Shown here one piece after another: positions 18,601 through 24,961 of a stretch of 64,000 nucleotides of DNA. Every line of letters begins with the position of its first letter. Position 1 is the first letter of the stretch. The position numbers were made by a program, and so were the translations under genes. The notes below the pieces were generated by a model. That model was not told where the DNA came from, made no database searches, and worked only from the letters and a program-made list of their open reading frames with translations. Source of the DNA: CAJBNH01 sp964447285 (lineage in GTDB: Bacteria; Myxococcota_A; UBA9042); contig CAYURO010000023.1 in NCBI GenBank assembly GCA_964447285.1, positions 11,764 through 75,763 on the forward strand. Reading direction: 5' to 3'.

Positions 18601-19688
18601 ACACGTGTCAGGCGACCAAGTGCGTGGGCGCGGCGGTCTCGTGTGACGACGGCAACCCGTGCACCCAGGACGTGTGCGCGGTCGGCGTCGGCTGCCAGTC
18701 GACCCCGGTCGCCGTCGGCACGGCGTGCAACGACGGCAACGCGTGCACCTCGCCCGACACCTGCACAGCCGGCAAGTGCACAGGGCCTGCCAAGACGTGC
18801 GACGACGCAAACCCCTGCACGGCCGACGCATGTGACGCCGTCACGGGTGTATGCGTGGCCAAGCCGCTGCCGGGAGGCGCGTGCAACGACGCCGACGCCT
18901 GCACCAGCCTTGACGTCTGCCAGGCGTCGGGCAAGTGCGCGGGTCAGCTCAAGGACTGCACCGACGCCAACATGTGCTCGGTGGACAGCTGCCAGAGCTC
19001 GACCGGCAACTGCCTGCACACCCCCAGCCCGGGCTCCGCGTGCGACGACGGTCAGCCGTGCACGGCGCCGGATTTGTGCAGCGCGGCGGCGACTTGCATT
19101 GGCTCGGCGAAGCTGTGTGACGACGCCAAGGCGTGCACCACCGACAAGTGCGACGCGGCGACCGGCCAGTGCCTGTTCACGGCAATCCCCGGGATCACCA
19201 AGAACTTCGAGGATGGCTCGACCAGCGGTTGGGCCTTCCAGTCCTTGAACCAGCAGATTCAGTGGACGCTCGACAAGCTGAAGTCCAGCTCGCCCTCGGT
19301 CTCTCTGTACGTCGGTCACATCGTGCCGGCGACTCAGCAGCACACCTACGACGTAGGCCCGGGCCTTGCGACGGCCACCCTGTCCAACATCGTCATTCCG
19401 GCTGGCGTCCAGAATGCCAAGCTGACGGTGCAGGTCTGGTTCGACCGCGACCCCAACGAGGCCCCTGGCTGCAACGGTTTGGCCGACAGGGTGGGCGTGC
19501 TGGTCAACAATCAGGTCACCACGCAGTTGTGCACGCGGTCGACCGCGTTTCAAGCGCTGACGGTCGACCTGCAGGCCTACGCTGGCCAGACCATCAGCAT
19601 CGGTCTGACGTTTGCGCACAACATGCAGAACAACAACGGGCAGGGCGCTTGGTTTGACGACCTTGCGGTGACTTGGACCTGCCCTTAA
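12666..19688 (+). CDS. Giant Cys-rich repeat surface lipoprotein (2340 aa)
   Basis: The start MAARQRF follows GGGGGCAGC; the signal ends TASAQGC, a plausible lipobox (Cys32). Residues about 60-2180 are built from short Cys motifs of the form CDDGNxCTxxDxC, CxxGxC and CDDxNPCTxDxCDxxxGC. From about 576 to 1860 these are organised into nine long units of about 143 aa, each opening with a CxC-Q-D-x-D-C linker and a CNG motif (NLCNG, NVCNG, NKCNG and so on). In one unit I count 21 Cys in about 142 residues, so a rigid, disulfide-rich stalk is likely. Residues about 2180-2340 form a different domain with few Cys (FEDGSTSGW ... AWFDDLAVTW), probably a beta-sandwich or carbohydrate/cell-binding head. 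Related DDGN-type repeats are typical of myxobacterial surface proteins. No enzymatic domain is seen. Adhesion or surface scaffolding is inferred. Confidence 0.85.
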   Translation: MAARQRFAQFLAARRGILLISLLIFTASAQGCKGSAIGTSSEPLGDPVLTFPDAGMDGDATSPTCQTDLDCAPLAKSPCTLAICEPTSRRCVTVPRPEFAACTSTDLCVAEAACVGGACQPLTPRTCDDGNPCTIDACDPATGCTALPADATVACSDDNPCTLGDHCQAGSCTSVLNTCACDLASDCTATIADPCAAPMQCSGGFCVPLPDAATSCDDKNPCTIDTCDSQVGGCVHAERPDGLACDDGSICTQGDVCLSGSCVSAGKLPCSDAPGACPTTCDPAVGCTADATPTTGPCDDGDETTVGDQCLQGACVGQPTGKCLTDADCPPAADCLGKPVCRLGLCMVDTDLAVGCPADSTQTCMLPVCTATGCQSYPAAKGAPCQEGSHCTHGDQCSASGACMSGPELNCDDADPCTYDVCDATVGCKATPAAGGTACQDGDPCTTGDTCGDGSCVPGPHVCDDGEPCTIDLCDPAKNNACTHLDAVEGSGCEDGNPCTVGGACQAGVCVGGIKLVCDDGSPCTKDACTDQGTCSHEPIDAPDGQVACDDGDSCTSADKCTAGKCQGVSGVCQCGKDSDCQGFEDANLCNGTLRCINHACEVDPGTLVQCPAPSSACAAVQCQPSTGQCFEVSMPGAPCDDGDICTTQDTCLSGGVCVGGPPVLCTDGDLCTVDSCDPSKGCTFVVGVGVSAPCDDGNACTFGDKCGANGCESGINACQCQTDGDCQAFDDGNVCNGGLLCKQGLCVADGKGVTCPDPGGPCTPTACDPKTGQCLSTAPLDGSACEIAETCATGGICKGGACLGAQVASCDDQNPCTKDSCTLDGCQHAVQQGLVCNDGNACTANETCGPTGTCGSGTNICNCQLDIDCPDDGNKCNGVFECKGAVCQPKSGSVVQCDATQDNACSVNTCQPTTGKCAPIVTADGQKCDDGDQCSQGDACLAGKCKAGVSLTCDDQNPCTDDGCNPAQGCWHQANTKACDDGNLCTIGDVCASGNCKSGLGSCDCQIDQDCVAKDDGNACNGVVKCQQGQCKLDANTIVTCDASLNTNCKVNACTPASGKCALTNVPDLTACDDQSACTQTDRCVAGQCVGNTVACDDGNSCTADSCDAKLGCVSKPSAGTCDDGDACTKPDTCLAGVCKAGPNTCAVCTKDADCPDDGNLCNGLQYCAASGVCAAKPGTVVVCGAGNSCNANTCQPNTGKCVLVPVSNGSPCDDATVCSATSSCFGGACVGANLVDCNDQNACSADACDPVKGCTHTATGATCDDGNACTVGDLCTADLKCLPGANKCACQIDSDCKNDADLCNGTLICSGNQCVVKPGSVIACPPGTLPCLVGACTPATGQCGLQLLPDGAACDDGTACSTGEKCSSGKCIGSQLVCDDKNPCTKDSCDAKLGCVTAPATGACDDGNACTVGDACQNGACQPGANTCQCQTAADCAAFEDGNVCNGKLACQAGKCAVDPATVVVCADDGLSCTTATCNPASGQCSQTPATNGTPCGGAELCGGSGTCQTGKCTGTSGCADDGNPCTTAICDGKGTCGTQPAVATCEDGDACTVGDACQAGKCVAGTNTCACKTNIDCKGYDDGNLCNGVFTCQVGQCKLDPKTIVTCVPGANTCITPVCLAATGQCQDQSAPNGTPCDDGNACTTSGQCASGQCLVQKVTCNDSNGCTTDSCDTVVGCKYANVPQFPPTTCDDGDPCTMISACNAGKCQGLLNTCFCGTDADCKDDGNLCNGISTCQGGTCKTKAGSVITCSTTGDTACLKNQCVPATGACVKAPSAAGTACDDANLCTGGDVCSLGNCIGVPFDCADAVNCTVDACVPAQGCIHTPNNTACADASVCTEDICDATAGCMSSAKPGLPCDDADACTAGEKCLVLSGGVQCGAGATVDCNDLNPCTADSCQKTTGCAHAPQVGAVCDDGNVCTSGDACAATGKCEGKASTCDDNNVCTTDACSAATGCTHVANTAACDDGNVCTKGDTCQATKCVGAAVSCDDGNPCTQDVCAVGVGCQSTPVAVGTACNDGNACTSPDTCTAGKCTGPAKTCDDANPCTADACDAVTGVCVAKPLPGGACNDADACTSLDVCQASGKCAGQLKDCTDANMCSVDSCQSSTGNCLHTPSPGSACDDGQPCTAPDLCSAAATCIGSAKLCDDAKACTTDKCDAATGQCLFTAIPGITKNFEDGSTSGWAFQSLNQQIQWTLDKLKSSSPSVSLYVGHIVPATQQHTYDVGPGLATATLSNIVIPAGVQNAKLTVQVWFDRDPNEAPGCNGLADRVGVLVNNQVTTQLCTRSTAFQALTVDLQAYAGQTISIGLTFAHNMQNNNGQGAWFDDLAVTWTCP
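14391..18240 (+). repeat. Nine tandem ~429-bp (143-aa) coding units inside the giant Cys-rich gene
   Basis: Units begin with a CxC linker and an (L/V/K/A)CNG motif: NLCNGTLRC, NVCNGGLLC, NKCNGVFEC, NACNGVVKC, NLCNGLQYC, DLCNGTLIC, NVCNGKLAC, NLCNGVFTC and NLCNGISTC. Period was estimated from the first (about 14391) and last (about 17820) unit starts. The units differ at many positions, so the array is old and not a recent DNA-level amplification. Smaller DDGN modules continue on both sides. Confidence 0.75.
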
Positions 19689-20021
19689 CCGTCGCCGGGC
19701 GCGTGGGCCAGTCTGAGTGGTTCGCAGCACGTTCTTCACGATCACCGCGCCGCGTGATGGACCGCCGCAGCGCCGCAGTGGCCTTCCCCAGTCAGGATCC
19801 GCATCGCCACGGTCATTTCCCGCAATCGCCCCGCCCCAGCGCCACCCGCGCCGCACATGCGTCGCGCCAAATCGGGCCAAATCGGCCGAAAGCTTGCAAT
19901 CCTGTGAGGCTCTGGCTACGTTGCTGCGAAGTTGTCCGCCGCGGCGGCACCAGCGGAGCGACCCGGGCCGGGCCGGAGCGCACGCAGACCCGCAGTCAGG
20001 ACGAACAAGGAGATAGGCTCT
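19689..20021 (+). promoter_or_regulatory. 333-bp intergenic region with candidate promoter and tandem 10-bp repeat
   Basis: No gene is supported here. A candidate promoter TTGCAA (19894-19899), 17-bp spacer, TACGTT (19917-19922) serves the SMB-like protein gene. Just upstream is an exact tandem repeat of GCCAAATCGG (19866-19875 and 19876-19885); one helical turn apart, it is suited to cooperative protein binding. A strong ribosome-binding site AAGGAG (20008-20013) precedes the ATG at 20022. No terminator with a U-tract is visible behind the giant gene. Confidence 0.4.
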
Positions 20022-21113
20022 ATGAACTCAATGTGGAAGATTGCGCTGTGTACCCTTTGCATGGCCTTCGTGCCGGCTCTCGCGATGGCGGAAGACGTCA
20101 TCTCGACTCCCGACGACGCGACCGCGACGGACACCGCCGGCGACGCGACCGAGACGACCGCCTTCAACACCAATCCCTGCTGGGACGCCAAGTGCCCGGC
20201 CGAGACCGCCGCCTGCCAGAACGACACGAAGTGCAACGCCTTCGTCGTCTGTGGTCAGAAGCCCGCCGCTGAGATCGACGCTTGCTACAAGGCCGCCAAT
20301 CTGACTGAGCAGCCCGCGCAGTACCAGCCCATGGCCGTCTGCGGTTGGAAGGCTTGCGCCGACCCCACCGCCGGTTCTTGCGTCGACAAGTGCGGCAAGT
20401 GGGACAACTCCTGGCCGTGCAACTGCGACGACGCCTGCACCGAGATGGGCGACTGCTGCTCCGACTTGGCCGACGTCTGCGTCCCCGCGGCCGCTCCGAC
20501 CTGCAAGGACAGCGGCTGCGACGCCCAAGGCCTGAACCCCGACGGCTCGGCGGCCGCCTGCTACTGCGACACCGGTTGCGCCCAGTACGGCGACTGCTGC
20601 GAGGACATCGCTGAGTTCTGCGGCGGCACGGAACCTGGCGGCGACGGCCTGTGCGCTGGGACGGCGTGCGACGGCGCTGGCGTCACGGCCGACGGTGCCG
20701 AGGCGGCTTGCTACTGCGACGGCGAGTGCGAGCAGTACGGCGATTGCTGCAGTGACTTCGAAACTGCCTGCAAGAACCCGGTGTGCGTGCCGGCTTGCGA
20801 CGGCAAGGCCTGCGGCCCCGACGGCTGCGGCGGAACCTGCACGCCCGGCTGCGGCGCGGCTGAGTGCGACATCCTGACCGGCCAGTGCAAGCCCACGACG
20901 GAGCCCACGGACACCATCGGCACGGACATCACCGGAGGCTCGGACGCGATCAAGGTCGACACCAAGTCCGACACGACCACTCCGGCCGCTACGGCGTCCA
21001 GCTCGTCCAGCGGCGGTTGCTCCTCGACCGGCACGCCGGTGGGTCAGGGCGGCCTGCTGATCGCGCTGTTCGCGCTGATCGGCGCGGTGGTCCTGCGTCG
21101 TCGCATCGTCTAG
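20022..21113 (+). CDS. Secreted somatomedin-B-like domain protein with MYXO-CTERM-like tail
   Basis: A protein of 363 aa with a strong AAGGAG site, a signal peptide (MNSMWKIALCTLCMAF, then VPALAMA) and an acidic/Thr linker. Three somatomedin-B-like modules follow at 107-153, 161-200 and 211-250, each ending in the typical GDCCxD...C. A Cys/Gly block (CDGKACGPDGCGGTC) and an Asp/Thr-rich spacer come next. The last ~35 residues match the tripartite MYXO-CTERM sorting layout: SSSSSGGCSS, hydrophobic GGLLIALFALIGAVVL, then RRR. In Myxococcota such tails are thought to be processed at the Cys and used for surface anchoring. The gene stands behind the giant Cys-rich gene and ahead of a strong terminator. 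Ligand unknown. Confidence 0.8.
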   Translation: MNSMWKIALCTLCMAFVPALAMAEDVISTPDDATATDTAGDATETTAFNTNPCWDAKCPAETAACQNDTKCNAFVVCGQKPAAEIDACYKAANLTEQPAQYQPMAVCGWKACADPTAGSCVDKCGKWDNSWPCNCDDACTEMGDCCSDLADVCVPAAAPTCKDSGCDAQGLNPDGSAAACYCDTGCAQYGDCCEDIAEFCGGTEPGGDGLCAGTACDGAGVTADGAEAACYCDGECEQYGDCCSDFETACKNPVCVPACDGKACGPDGCGGTCTPGCGAAECDILTGQCKPTTEPTDTIGTDITGGSDAIKVDTKSDTTTPAATASSSSSGGCSSTGTPVGQGGLLIALFALIGAVVLRRRIV

Positions 21114-21130
21114 ACAAGTGACGCTCGTGT

Positions 21131-21175
21131 GAGGCCCGTCGTCGGCTCCGGCCGGCGGCGGGCCTCGCCATTTTT
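21131..21175 (+). terminator. Strong intrinsic terminator after the SMB-like gene
   Basis: A 16-bp stem (GAGGCCCGTCGTCGGC / GCCGGCGGCGGGCCTC, with two G-U pairs), a 4-nt loop and a T5 tract at 21171-21175 give a classical Rho-independent terminator 17 bp after the stop codon. Confidence 0.85.
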
Positions 21176-21268
21176 GACGCGGGCGTGCGCGCCGTTTCCC
21201 CAAGCGTGACAAGGCGTCCCCTGAGTCCGAGTGGCCGGCCGCATTGGCGCCGACTACCTTGGCCTGCA

Positions 21269-21712
21269 ATGATGCCCACAACTCCCACGTTGTTTGTTGC
21301 CGCCGGAGGCGAGCCTTCGCTTCGCCCCGCCATCGCGGATTTCGTCCGCCGCCTGGTTGCGGACCCCATGATCGGCTTCCACTTTCGCGGTATCGACCCG
21401 GTGCGCCTCGAGCTGCTGGAGTGGCAGGTGGCGGCGCGGGCGCTGGGAGCTGACCTGCCGTACGAGGGGCGTCCCCTGCAACAGGCACACGCGCGTCACC
21501 GCATCCTCGACGGGCAGTTCGCCAGACGCACCCACCTGTTGCGTGAGGTCATGGCCGACCACGGACTGCCGCGGCCGGTTCAAGAGGCTCTGCTGGCCCA
21601 CAGCGAGGACCAGCGCGATCTGGTGGTGGTGATGCACGCGGCACCGGGCCGTTGCGACCCGTCGTCACCTTCGGCAGGGCCGCTGGTCACGTTCATTACC
21701 CCCCGCCGATGA
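21269..21712 (+). CDS. Truncated hemoglobin (group-I/II-type globin)
   Basis: A protein of 147 aa (alternative start three bases downstream at 21272). The globin core is visible: FVRRLVADPMIGFHFRGIDP (helix B/C region), Gln-containing E helix (LEWQVAARALG), YEGRPLQQAHARHRI (F helix, proximal His probably His74), and the FARRTHLLREVMADHGLP helix. A C-terminal tail of about 30 residues (from SEDQRDLVVVMHA) lies outside the globin fold. Truncated globins bind O2 or NO, and roles in NO detoxification or redox chemistry are common. It stands alone between a terminator and tRNA-Leu. Confidence 0.8.
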   Translation: MMPTTPTLFVAAGGEPSLRPAIADFVRRLVADPMIGFHFRGIDPVRLELLEWQVAARALGADLPYEGRPLQQAHARHRILDGQFARRTHLLREVMADHGLPRPVQEALLAHSEDQRDLVVVMHAAPGRCDPSSPSAGPLVTFITPRR

Positions 21713-21744
21713 CCGTCAATTCAGCGCACGGCGGCACCGGGGAC

Positions 21745-21774
21745 TTGACACGCAACCGCGATCTGACGCATGTT
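21745..21774 (+). promoter_or_regulatory. Candidate promoter for tRNA-Leu
   Basis: TTGACA (21745-21750), an 18-bp spacer and CATGTT (21769-21774) end 32 bp before the tRNA 5' end. The -35 is perfect, the -10 weak. Confidence 0.45.
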
Positions 21775-21806
21775 GTCGGGCGTCGTCGGTCCGCCGACGG
21801 TTCTTT

Positions 21807-21893
<87 letters not shown>

Positions 21894-21933
21894 CTTCCCC
21901 GACAATTCATCTCCGACTCCCGACGGCGGCCGC

Positions 21934-22389
21934 ATGACCACCGTGTGCGCGAGCATGGCTTTCACCCGCATCGACGCGACCCGCATCTTGCACGCCGTTT
22001 GCCGGTGGGGCCTTGGCGTCGCTGCCGTGGCGGTGGCCCTCAGCGTGGCGGGATGCGCAAGTGACCCGTCGACCTTTCCCACGCGGCTGGAACGCGCGAT
22101 TGCTTCGGGCCAGGTGGACCAAGTCGAGCGTTTGCTGACGCGCGAATCGCGGCCCCTGTTTCTCGCCATGACAGCCACTTCCGCCAGACGCGACGGGCCG
22201 TTTGCCCTCCTCACGCCGAAGCAAACGGTGCGCACGCTGGGCGTCCAGCGGGGCGAGAACGGTGTGCTGCTGTCGGTGCAAGTGGGTTCAGAGGTCCGGG
22301 ATTGGGTGCTGGTCGAAGAGGGTGGCGACTATCGACTGGACCTGATGGCGACTTCCGCTCGGCGTCCTTGGGGCGCCCAGACCTACTGA
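21934..22389 (+). CDS. Small lipoprotein of unknown function
   Basis: A protein of 151 aa. The N-terminal region is unusually long for a lipoprotein signal: MTTVCASMAF, then a hydrophobic run ending at lipobox LSVAGC. If the later ATG (MAFTRIDATR) is used, the signal is closer to normal size. The mature part is short, with a central helix (LERAIASGQVDQVERLLTR) and a C-terminal beta-rich half ending DWVLVEEGGDYRLDLMA. This resembles small periplasmic NTF2/SnoaL-like or DUF4878-type lipoproteins, but I cannot assign a family. It follows tRNA-Leu by 40 bp. Confidence 0.65.
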   Translation: MTTVCASMAFTRIDATRILHAVCRWGLGVAAVAVALSVAGCASDPSTFPTRLERAIASGQVDQVERLLTRESRPLFLAMTATSARRDGPFALLTPKQTVRTLGVQRGENGVLLSVQVGSEVRDWVLVEEGGDYRLDLMATSARRPWGAQTY

Positions 22390-22417
22390 CCAAGCTCGTC
22401 GTTCATGTCCCCAAACG

Positions 22418-22451
22418 CGAACACCCGAGGCCTTGCGACCTCGGGTGTTCG
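22418..22451. terminator. Bidirectional hairpin terminator between convergent genes
   Basis: A perfect 13-bp inverted repeat CGAACACCCGAGG / CCTCGGGTGTTCG with an 8-nt loop lies between the small lipoprotein gene (plus) and the RRM gene (minus). The minus-strand exit reads CGTTTGGGG, the plus-strand exit has no clear T-tract, so termination is best supported for the RRM transcript. Confidence 0.7.
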
Positions 22452-22505
22452 TCGGTTCCATCGTGTCCAGCTCTCAGGATCTGCTGGTATTTCGCTGACG
22501 GGTGA

Positions 22506-22976
22506 CTACCACTCGCCGCGATTGCCACGACCGCCGCTATCACGACCGCCACGACCCCCGCGACCGCCGCCGCCGAAGTCACGACCGCCGCCACCGCCGC
22601 CGAAGTCGCCGCCGCCGTAGCCACCGCCGCCACCGCCGCCACCACCGTAGCCGCCGCCACCGCCGCCGAAGTCACGACCGCCGCCGCCACCGCCACCGCC
22701 ACCGCCGCCACCGAAGTCGCGGCGCGGGGCGCGCTCGAGGGCTTCGCTGACCTTGACGGCGCGGCCGTCGATCGTCTGGCCGTCCATTTCCGCGATCGCC
22801 GTCGTCGCCTGCACGTCGTCCGTCATCGTCACGAAGCCGAAGCCGCGCGAACGACCGGTTTCGCGGTCGGTGATGACCTTTGCGTCAGAGACCTCGCCGA
22901 ACTGCTCGAACGCCTGACGCAGCGATGCGTCGACCGTGTTCCAACTCAAACCACCCACAAACAGCTTCTTTGCCAT
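22506..22976 (-). CDS. Glycine-rich RRM RNA-binding protein
   Basis: A protein of 156 aa starting at MAKKLFVGGLSWN. A single RRM (residues 4-80) has RNP2 LFVGGL and RNP1 RGFGFVTM. A Gly-rich tail from about residue 90 carries repeated RDFGGGG and YGGGG blocks and ends in RGG-type repeats. This architecture matches cyanobacterial Rbp and plant/metazoan cold-inducible glycine-rich RNA-binding proteins, which act as RNA chaperones and are often cold-induced. It is also found in Myxococcota. An AAGAGAG site precedes the start. Confidence 0.9.
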   Translation of the reverse strand: MAKKLFVGGLSWNTVDASLRQAFEQFGEVSDAKVITDRETGRSRGFGFVTMTDDVQATTAIAEMDGQTIDGRAVKVSEALERAPRRDFGGGGGGGGGGGGRDFGGGGGGYGGGGGGGGGYGGGDFGGGGGGRDFGGGGRGGRGGRDSGGRGNRGEW

Positions 22977-23415
22977 TGAACCCACTCTCTTGCTGATCAG
23001 CCCAATCCACCCGGGACAACCGATTTTGTACCGAAGGCTCCCCATCGTACCACGGCGTCACTGGCTTGAAAAGCGTGTAAATCGAGGGGGGATCGCGCCC
23101 CATGTGCGCTAACCTTGCCGGAGTCCGCCGCCCCCGAAGTGAACTTCGCGGGCTACCCGTCTAGAAGTCCGCGTTGATGACGCCGCGGACTGCCACAGCC
23201 GATTGCCGCTCACGCACCCGAACGCGTCCCTTCGACTCGCAAGGCACCATGTGCCAGTCCCCCAGGGACTTCTTGAACGGTAGCCAACGGACTTTAGTCC
23301 GTGGATTCAGGCAATTGCGGTCCAAAGTTAGCGCATATGGGATCGCGCCCACACCCTGCCCGCGCGGTGCGGAACCGAGTTCAACCACAGGTTGCTGCGG
23401 GGCGGCCGAGACTGC
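22977..23415. other. 439-bp intergenic region with a run of five hairpins
   Basis: The region separates the RRM gene from the SDR gene (both minus) and has no supported gene. The part next to the RRM start holds its promoter candidate. From 23132 to 23304 five perfect or near-perfect hairpins follow each other: CGAAGT-GA-ACTTCG (23135-23148), AGTCCGCG-N10-CGCGGACT (23166-23191), GGCAC-CAT-GTGCC (23243-23255), AGTCCC-CCA-GGGACT (23256-23270), and CCA-A-CGGACT-TT-AGTCCG-TGG (23284-23304), preceded by GTAG (23280-23283). No U-tract follows any of them. A structured RNA, a degenerate REP-like element, or a terminator/processing region for the SDR transcript are all possible. Confidence 0.5.
23044..23072 (-). 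promoter_or_regulatory. Candidate promoter for the RRM gene
   Basis: On the minus strand, TTTTCA (23072-23067), a 17-bp spacer and TACGAT (23049-23044) lie 68 bp before the start codon. Both hexamers match consensus at four of six positions. The resulting 5' leader of about 60 nt is consistent with a cold-regulated leader, though no cold-box is recognisable. Confidence 0.4.
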
Positions 23416-24186
23416 CTACCTCGGGGGCATCCGCAGCGCGCCATCGAGGCGAATCACTTCGCCGTTCAGCATGGGATTGCGGACGATATGCTCGGCAAGC
23501 TGCGCGTACTCGTCGGGGTCGCCCAATCTGGAAGGGAAGGGAACTTGCGTGGCGAGCTGCGTCTGCACCACTTCCGGCAGACCGGCCAGCATTGGGGTCT
23601 TGAACAGGCCGGGGGCGATGGTGCAGATGCGGATGCCGTTAGGGGCGAGGTCGCGGGCGATGGGCAGCGTCATGCCGACGATGGCGCCCTTTGATGCCGA
23701 GTACGCAGCCTGACCGATCTGACCGTCGAATGCAGCGACGCTGGCGGTGCAGACGAAGCAACCGCGCTCACCGCCCTCGTTCGGTTCGGTCTCGATCAAA
23801 CGGGCCGCGACCAGACGAATCACGTTGAATGAGCCGACGACGTTGACCTGCAGCACCTTGGCGAACAGGCCCAGATCGTGCGGCCCCTTCTTGGTGACGG
23901 TGCGGTTGGCGACGGCGATGCCCGCGCAGTTGACTGCGACGTTGACGGGGCCGCCGAACTTCGCCTGCGCTGCGTCAAGGGCGGCGGTGATGTCGGCTTC
24001 GGAGGTGACGTCACATGGGGCGAAGAAGGCGTTGGCGCCGATCTCTTCTGCGACCGCTGCGCCTTGGCTGGTGGGCAGGTCGACGACGACCACCTTGGCG
24101 CCCAAACGACCGAAGCGGAGGGCGGTGGCGCGGCCCAGACCAGAGGCGGAACCGGTGACGAGCGCGATGACCTTGGTGGGATCCAT
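23416..24186 (-). CDS. Short-chain dehydrogenase, type-2 3-hydroxyacyl-CoA dehydrogenase-like
   Basis: A protein of 256 aa with the classical SDR layout: TGSASGLG cofactor loop, DLP after beta-2 (NAD preference), NCAGIAVANRT, catalytic Ser in FVCTASVAAF and YSASK. The insert KKGPHDLGLFAKVLQVNV and the GLFKTPMLAGLPE tail resemble mitochondrial HSD17B10/type-2 HADH, which oxidises short and branched 3-hydroxyacyl-CoAs such as 2-methyl-3-hydroxybutyryl-CoA. The placement beside leucine-catabolism-type genes supports acyl-CoA oxidation. Confidence 0.85.
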   Translation of the reverse strand: MDPTKVIALVTGSASGLGRATALRFGRLGAKVVVVDLPTSQGAAVAEEIGANAFFAPCDVTSEADITAALDAAQAKFGGPVNVAVNCAGIAVANRTVTKKGPHDLGLFAKVLQVNVVGSFNVIRLVAARLIETEPNEGGERGCFVCTASVAAFDGQIGQAAYSASKGAIVGMTLPIARDLAPNGIRICTIAPGLFKTPMLAGLPEVVQTQLATQVPFPSRLGDPDEYAQLAEHIVRNPMLNGEVIRLDGALRMPPR

Positions 24187-24270
24187 GAGAGCTCCTGCAG
24201 AGTTGCGTTTGGGGGACGCCGCCGTGCGGGTGGGGCGACGGGGCGGGGCAACGCTGGCAGAATTCCGCGT

Positions 24271-24816
24271 CTAGCGCAACGCGGTGCCTTCCAACGCCAG
24301 CAGCAGTCGCTTGCGGTCCAAGCCACCCGTGTAGCCGCCCAGCCGGCCGCCCTGTTGAAGCACGCGGTGGCAGGGCACGACCACGGCGACGGGATTGCTG
24401 CCCAAGGCATTGCCGACGGCTCTGGGAGCCCCCGGCGAGCCGATCCGCACAGCGAGGTCTTTGTAGGCGCACGACTCGCCGTGGCCCAGCCGACACAGCT
24501 CGACGAGCACGCGCTCCTGAAACGGGGGCAGGCCTCGCAGGTCCACGGTCAGGTCGAAGTCCTTGCGCGTACCCAGGAAATAGGCGTCGAGCTGGTCGCA
24601 GTCGGGTTCTGGCTGCTCGACGGCGCGGACGAGACCGACCGGCAGACGCTTGCGCAGCTGGGCGATGACCTGCTCGAGTGACCCCTGAAGGGCCAGCGCA
24701 GCGAGTCCATGGTCGGTCCATGCCAGCGCGAGCTCCCCAAGCGGCGAGGGATGCAAACAAGTCAGCAGGTCGACCGGGTGCTGGGGGCTTGGTCCGGTGA
24801 TGAGACGCAAGGGCAT
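24271..24816 (-). CDS. ogt: Methylated-DNA--protein-cysteine methyltransferase
   Basis: A protein of 181 aa; AGAGGAAG stands before the ATG at 24816. The C-terminal domain is diagnostic: PPFQERVLVELCRLGHGE, RAVGNALGSNP and the acceptor motif VPCHRV, followed by GGYTGGLDRKRLLLALEG. The protein removes alkyl groups from O6-guanine (and O4-thymine) onto the active Cys and is consumed. It has no AdaA-type N-terminal domain, so it is an Ogt-type repair protein. It is divergent from the carboxylase gene; starts are 145 bp apart. Confidence 0.92.
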   Translation of the reverse strand: MPLRLITGPSPQHPVDLLTCLHPSPLGELALAWTDHGLAALALQGSLEQVIAQLRKRLPVGLVRAVEQPEPDCDQLDAYFLGTRKDFDLTVDLRGLPPFQERVLVELCRLGHGESCAYKDLAVRIGSPGAPRAVGNALGSNPVAVVVPCHRVLQQGGRLGGYTGGLDRKRLLLALEGTALR

Positions 24817-24961
24817 GGACTTCCTCTGGATGGTGGATCCGGGGCACTTGGCGCGAGGGGCAGGGTTCCCTCCCATTTTGTCCCTGCCGGTTGCGAACGC
24901 AATGTCCGCTGCCCGGCCGTCGATTCGACGACGAGCGGCGGCGGTGATACAACGCCGCGCC

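Noticed and set aside
15660..19880. 1406-codon open frame on the minus strand across the giant Cys-rich gene
   Set aside because: It is the mirror of a very repetitive plus-strand gene (TGC/GAC-rich codons read backwards as Val/Ala/Gly). It has no signal, no start site of quality and no recognisable domain.
22506..22760. CRISPR-like or microsatellite array suggested by the repeated CCGCC blocks
   Set aside because: The repeats are codons of the Gly-rich tail of the RRM protein, with no spacers.
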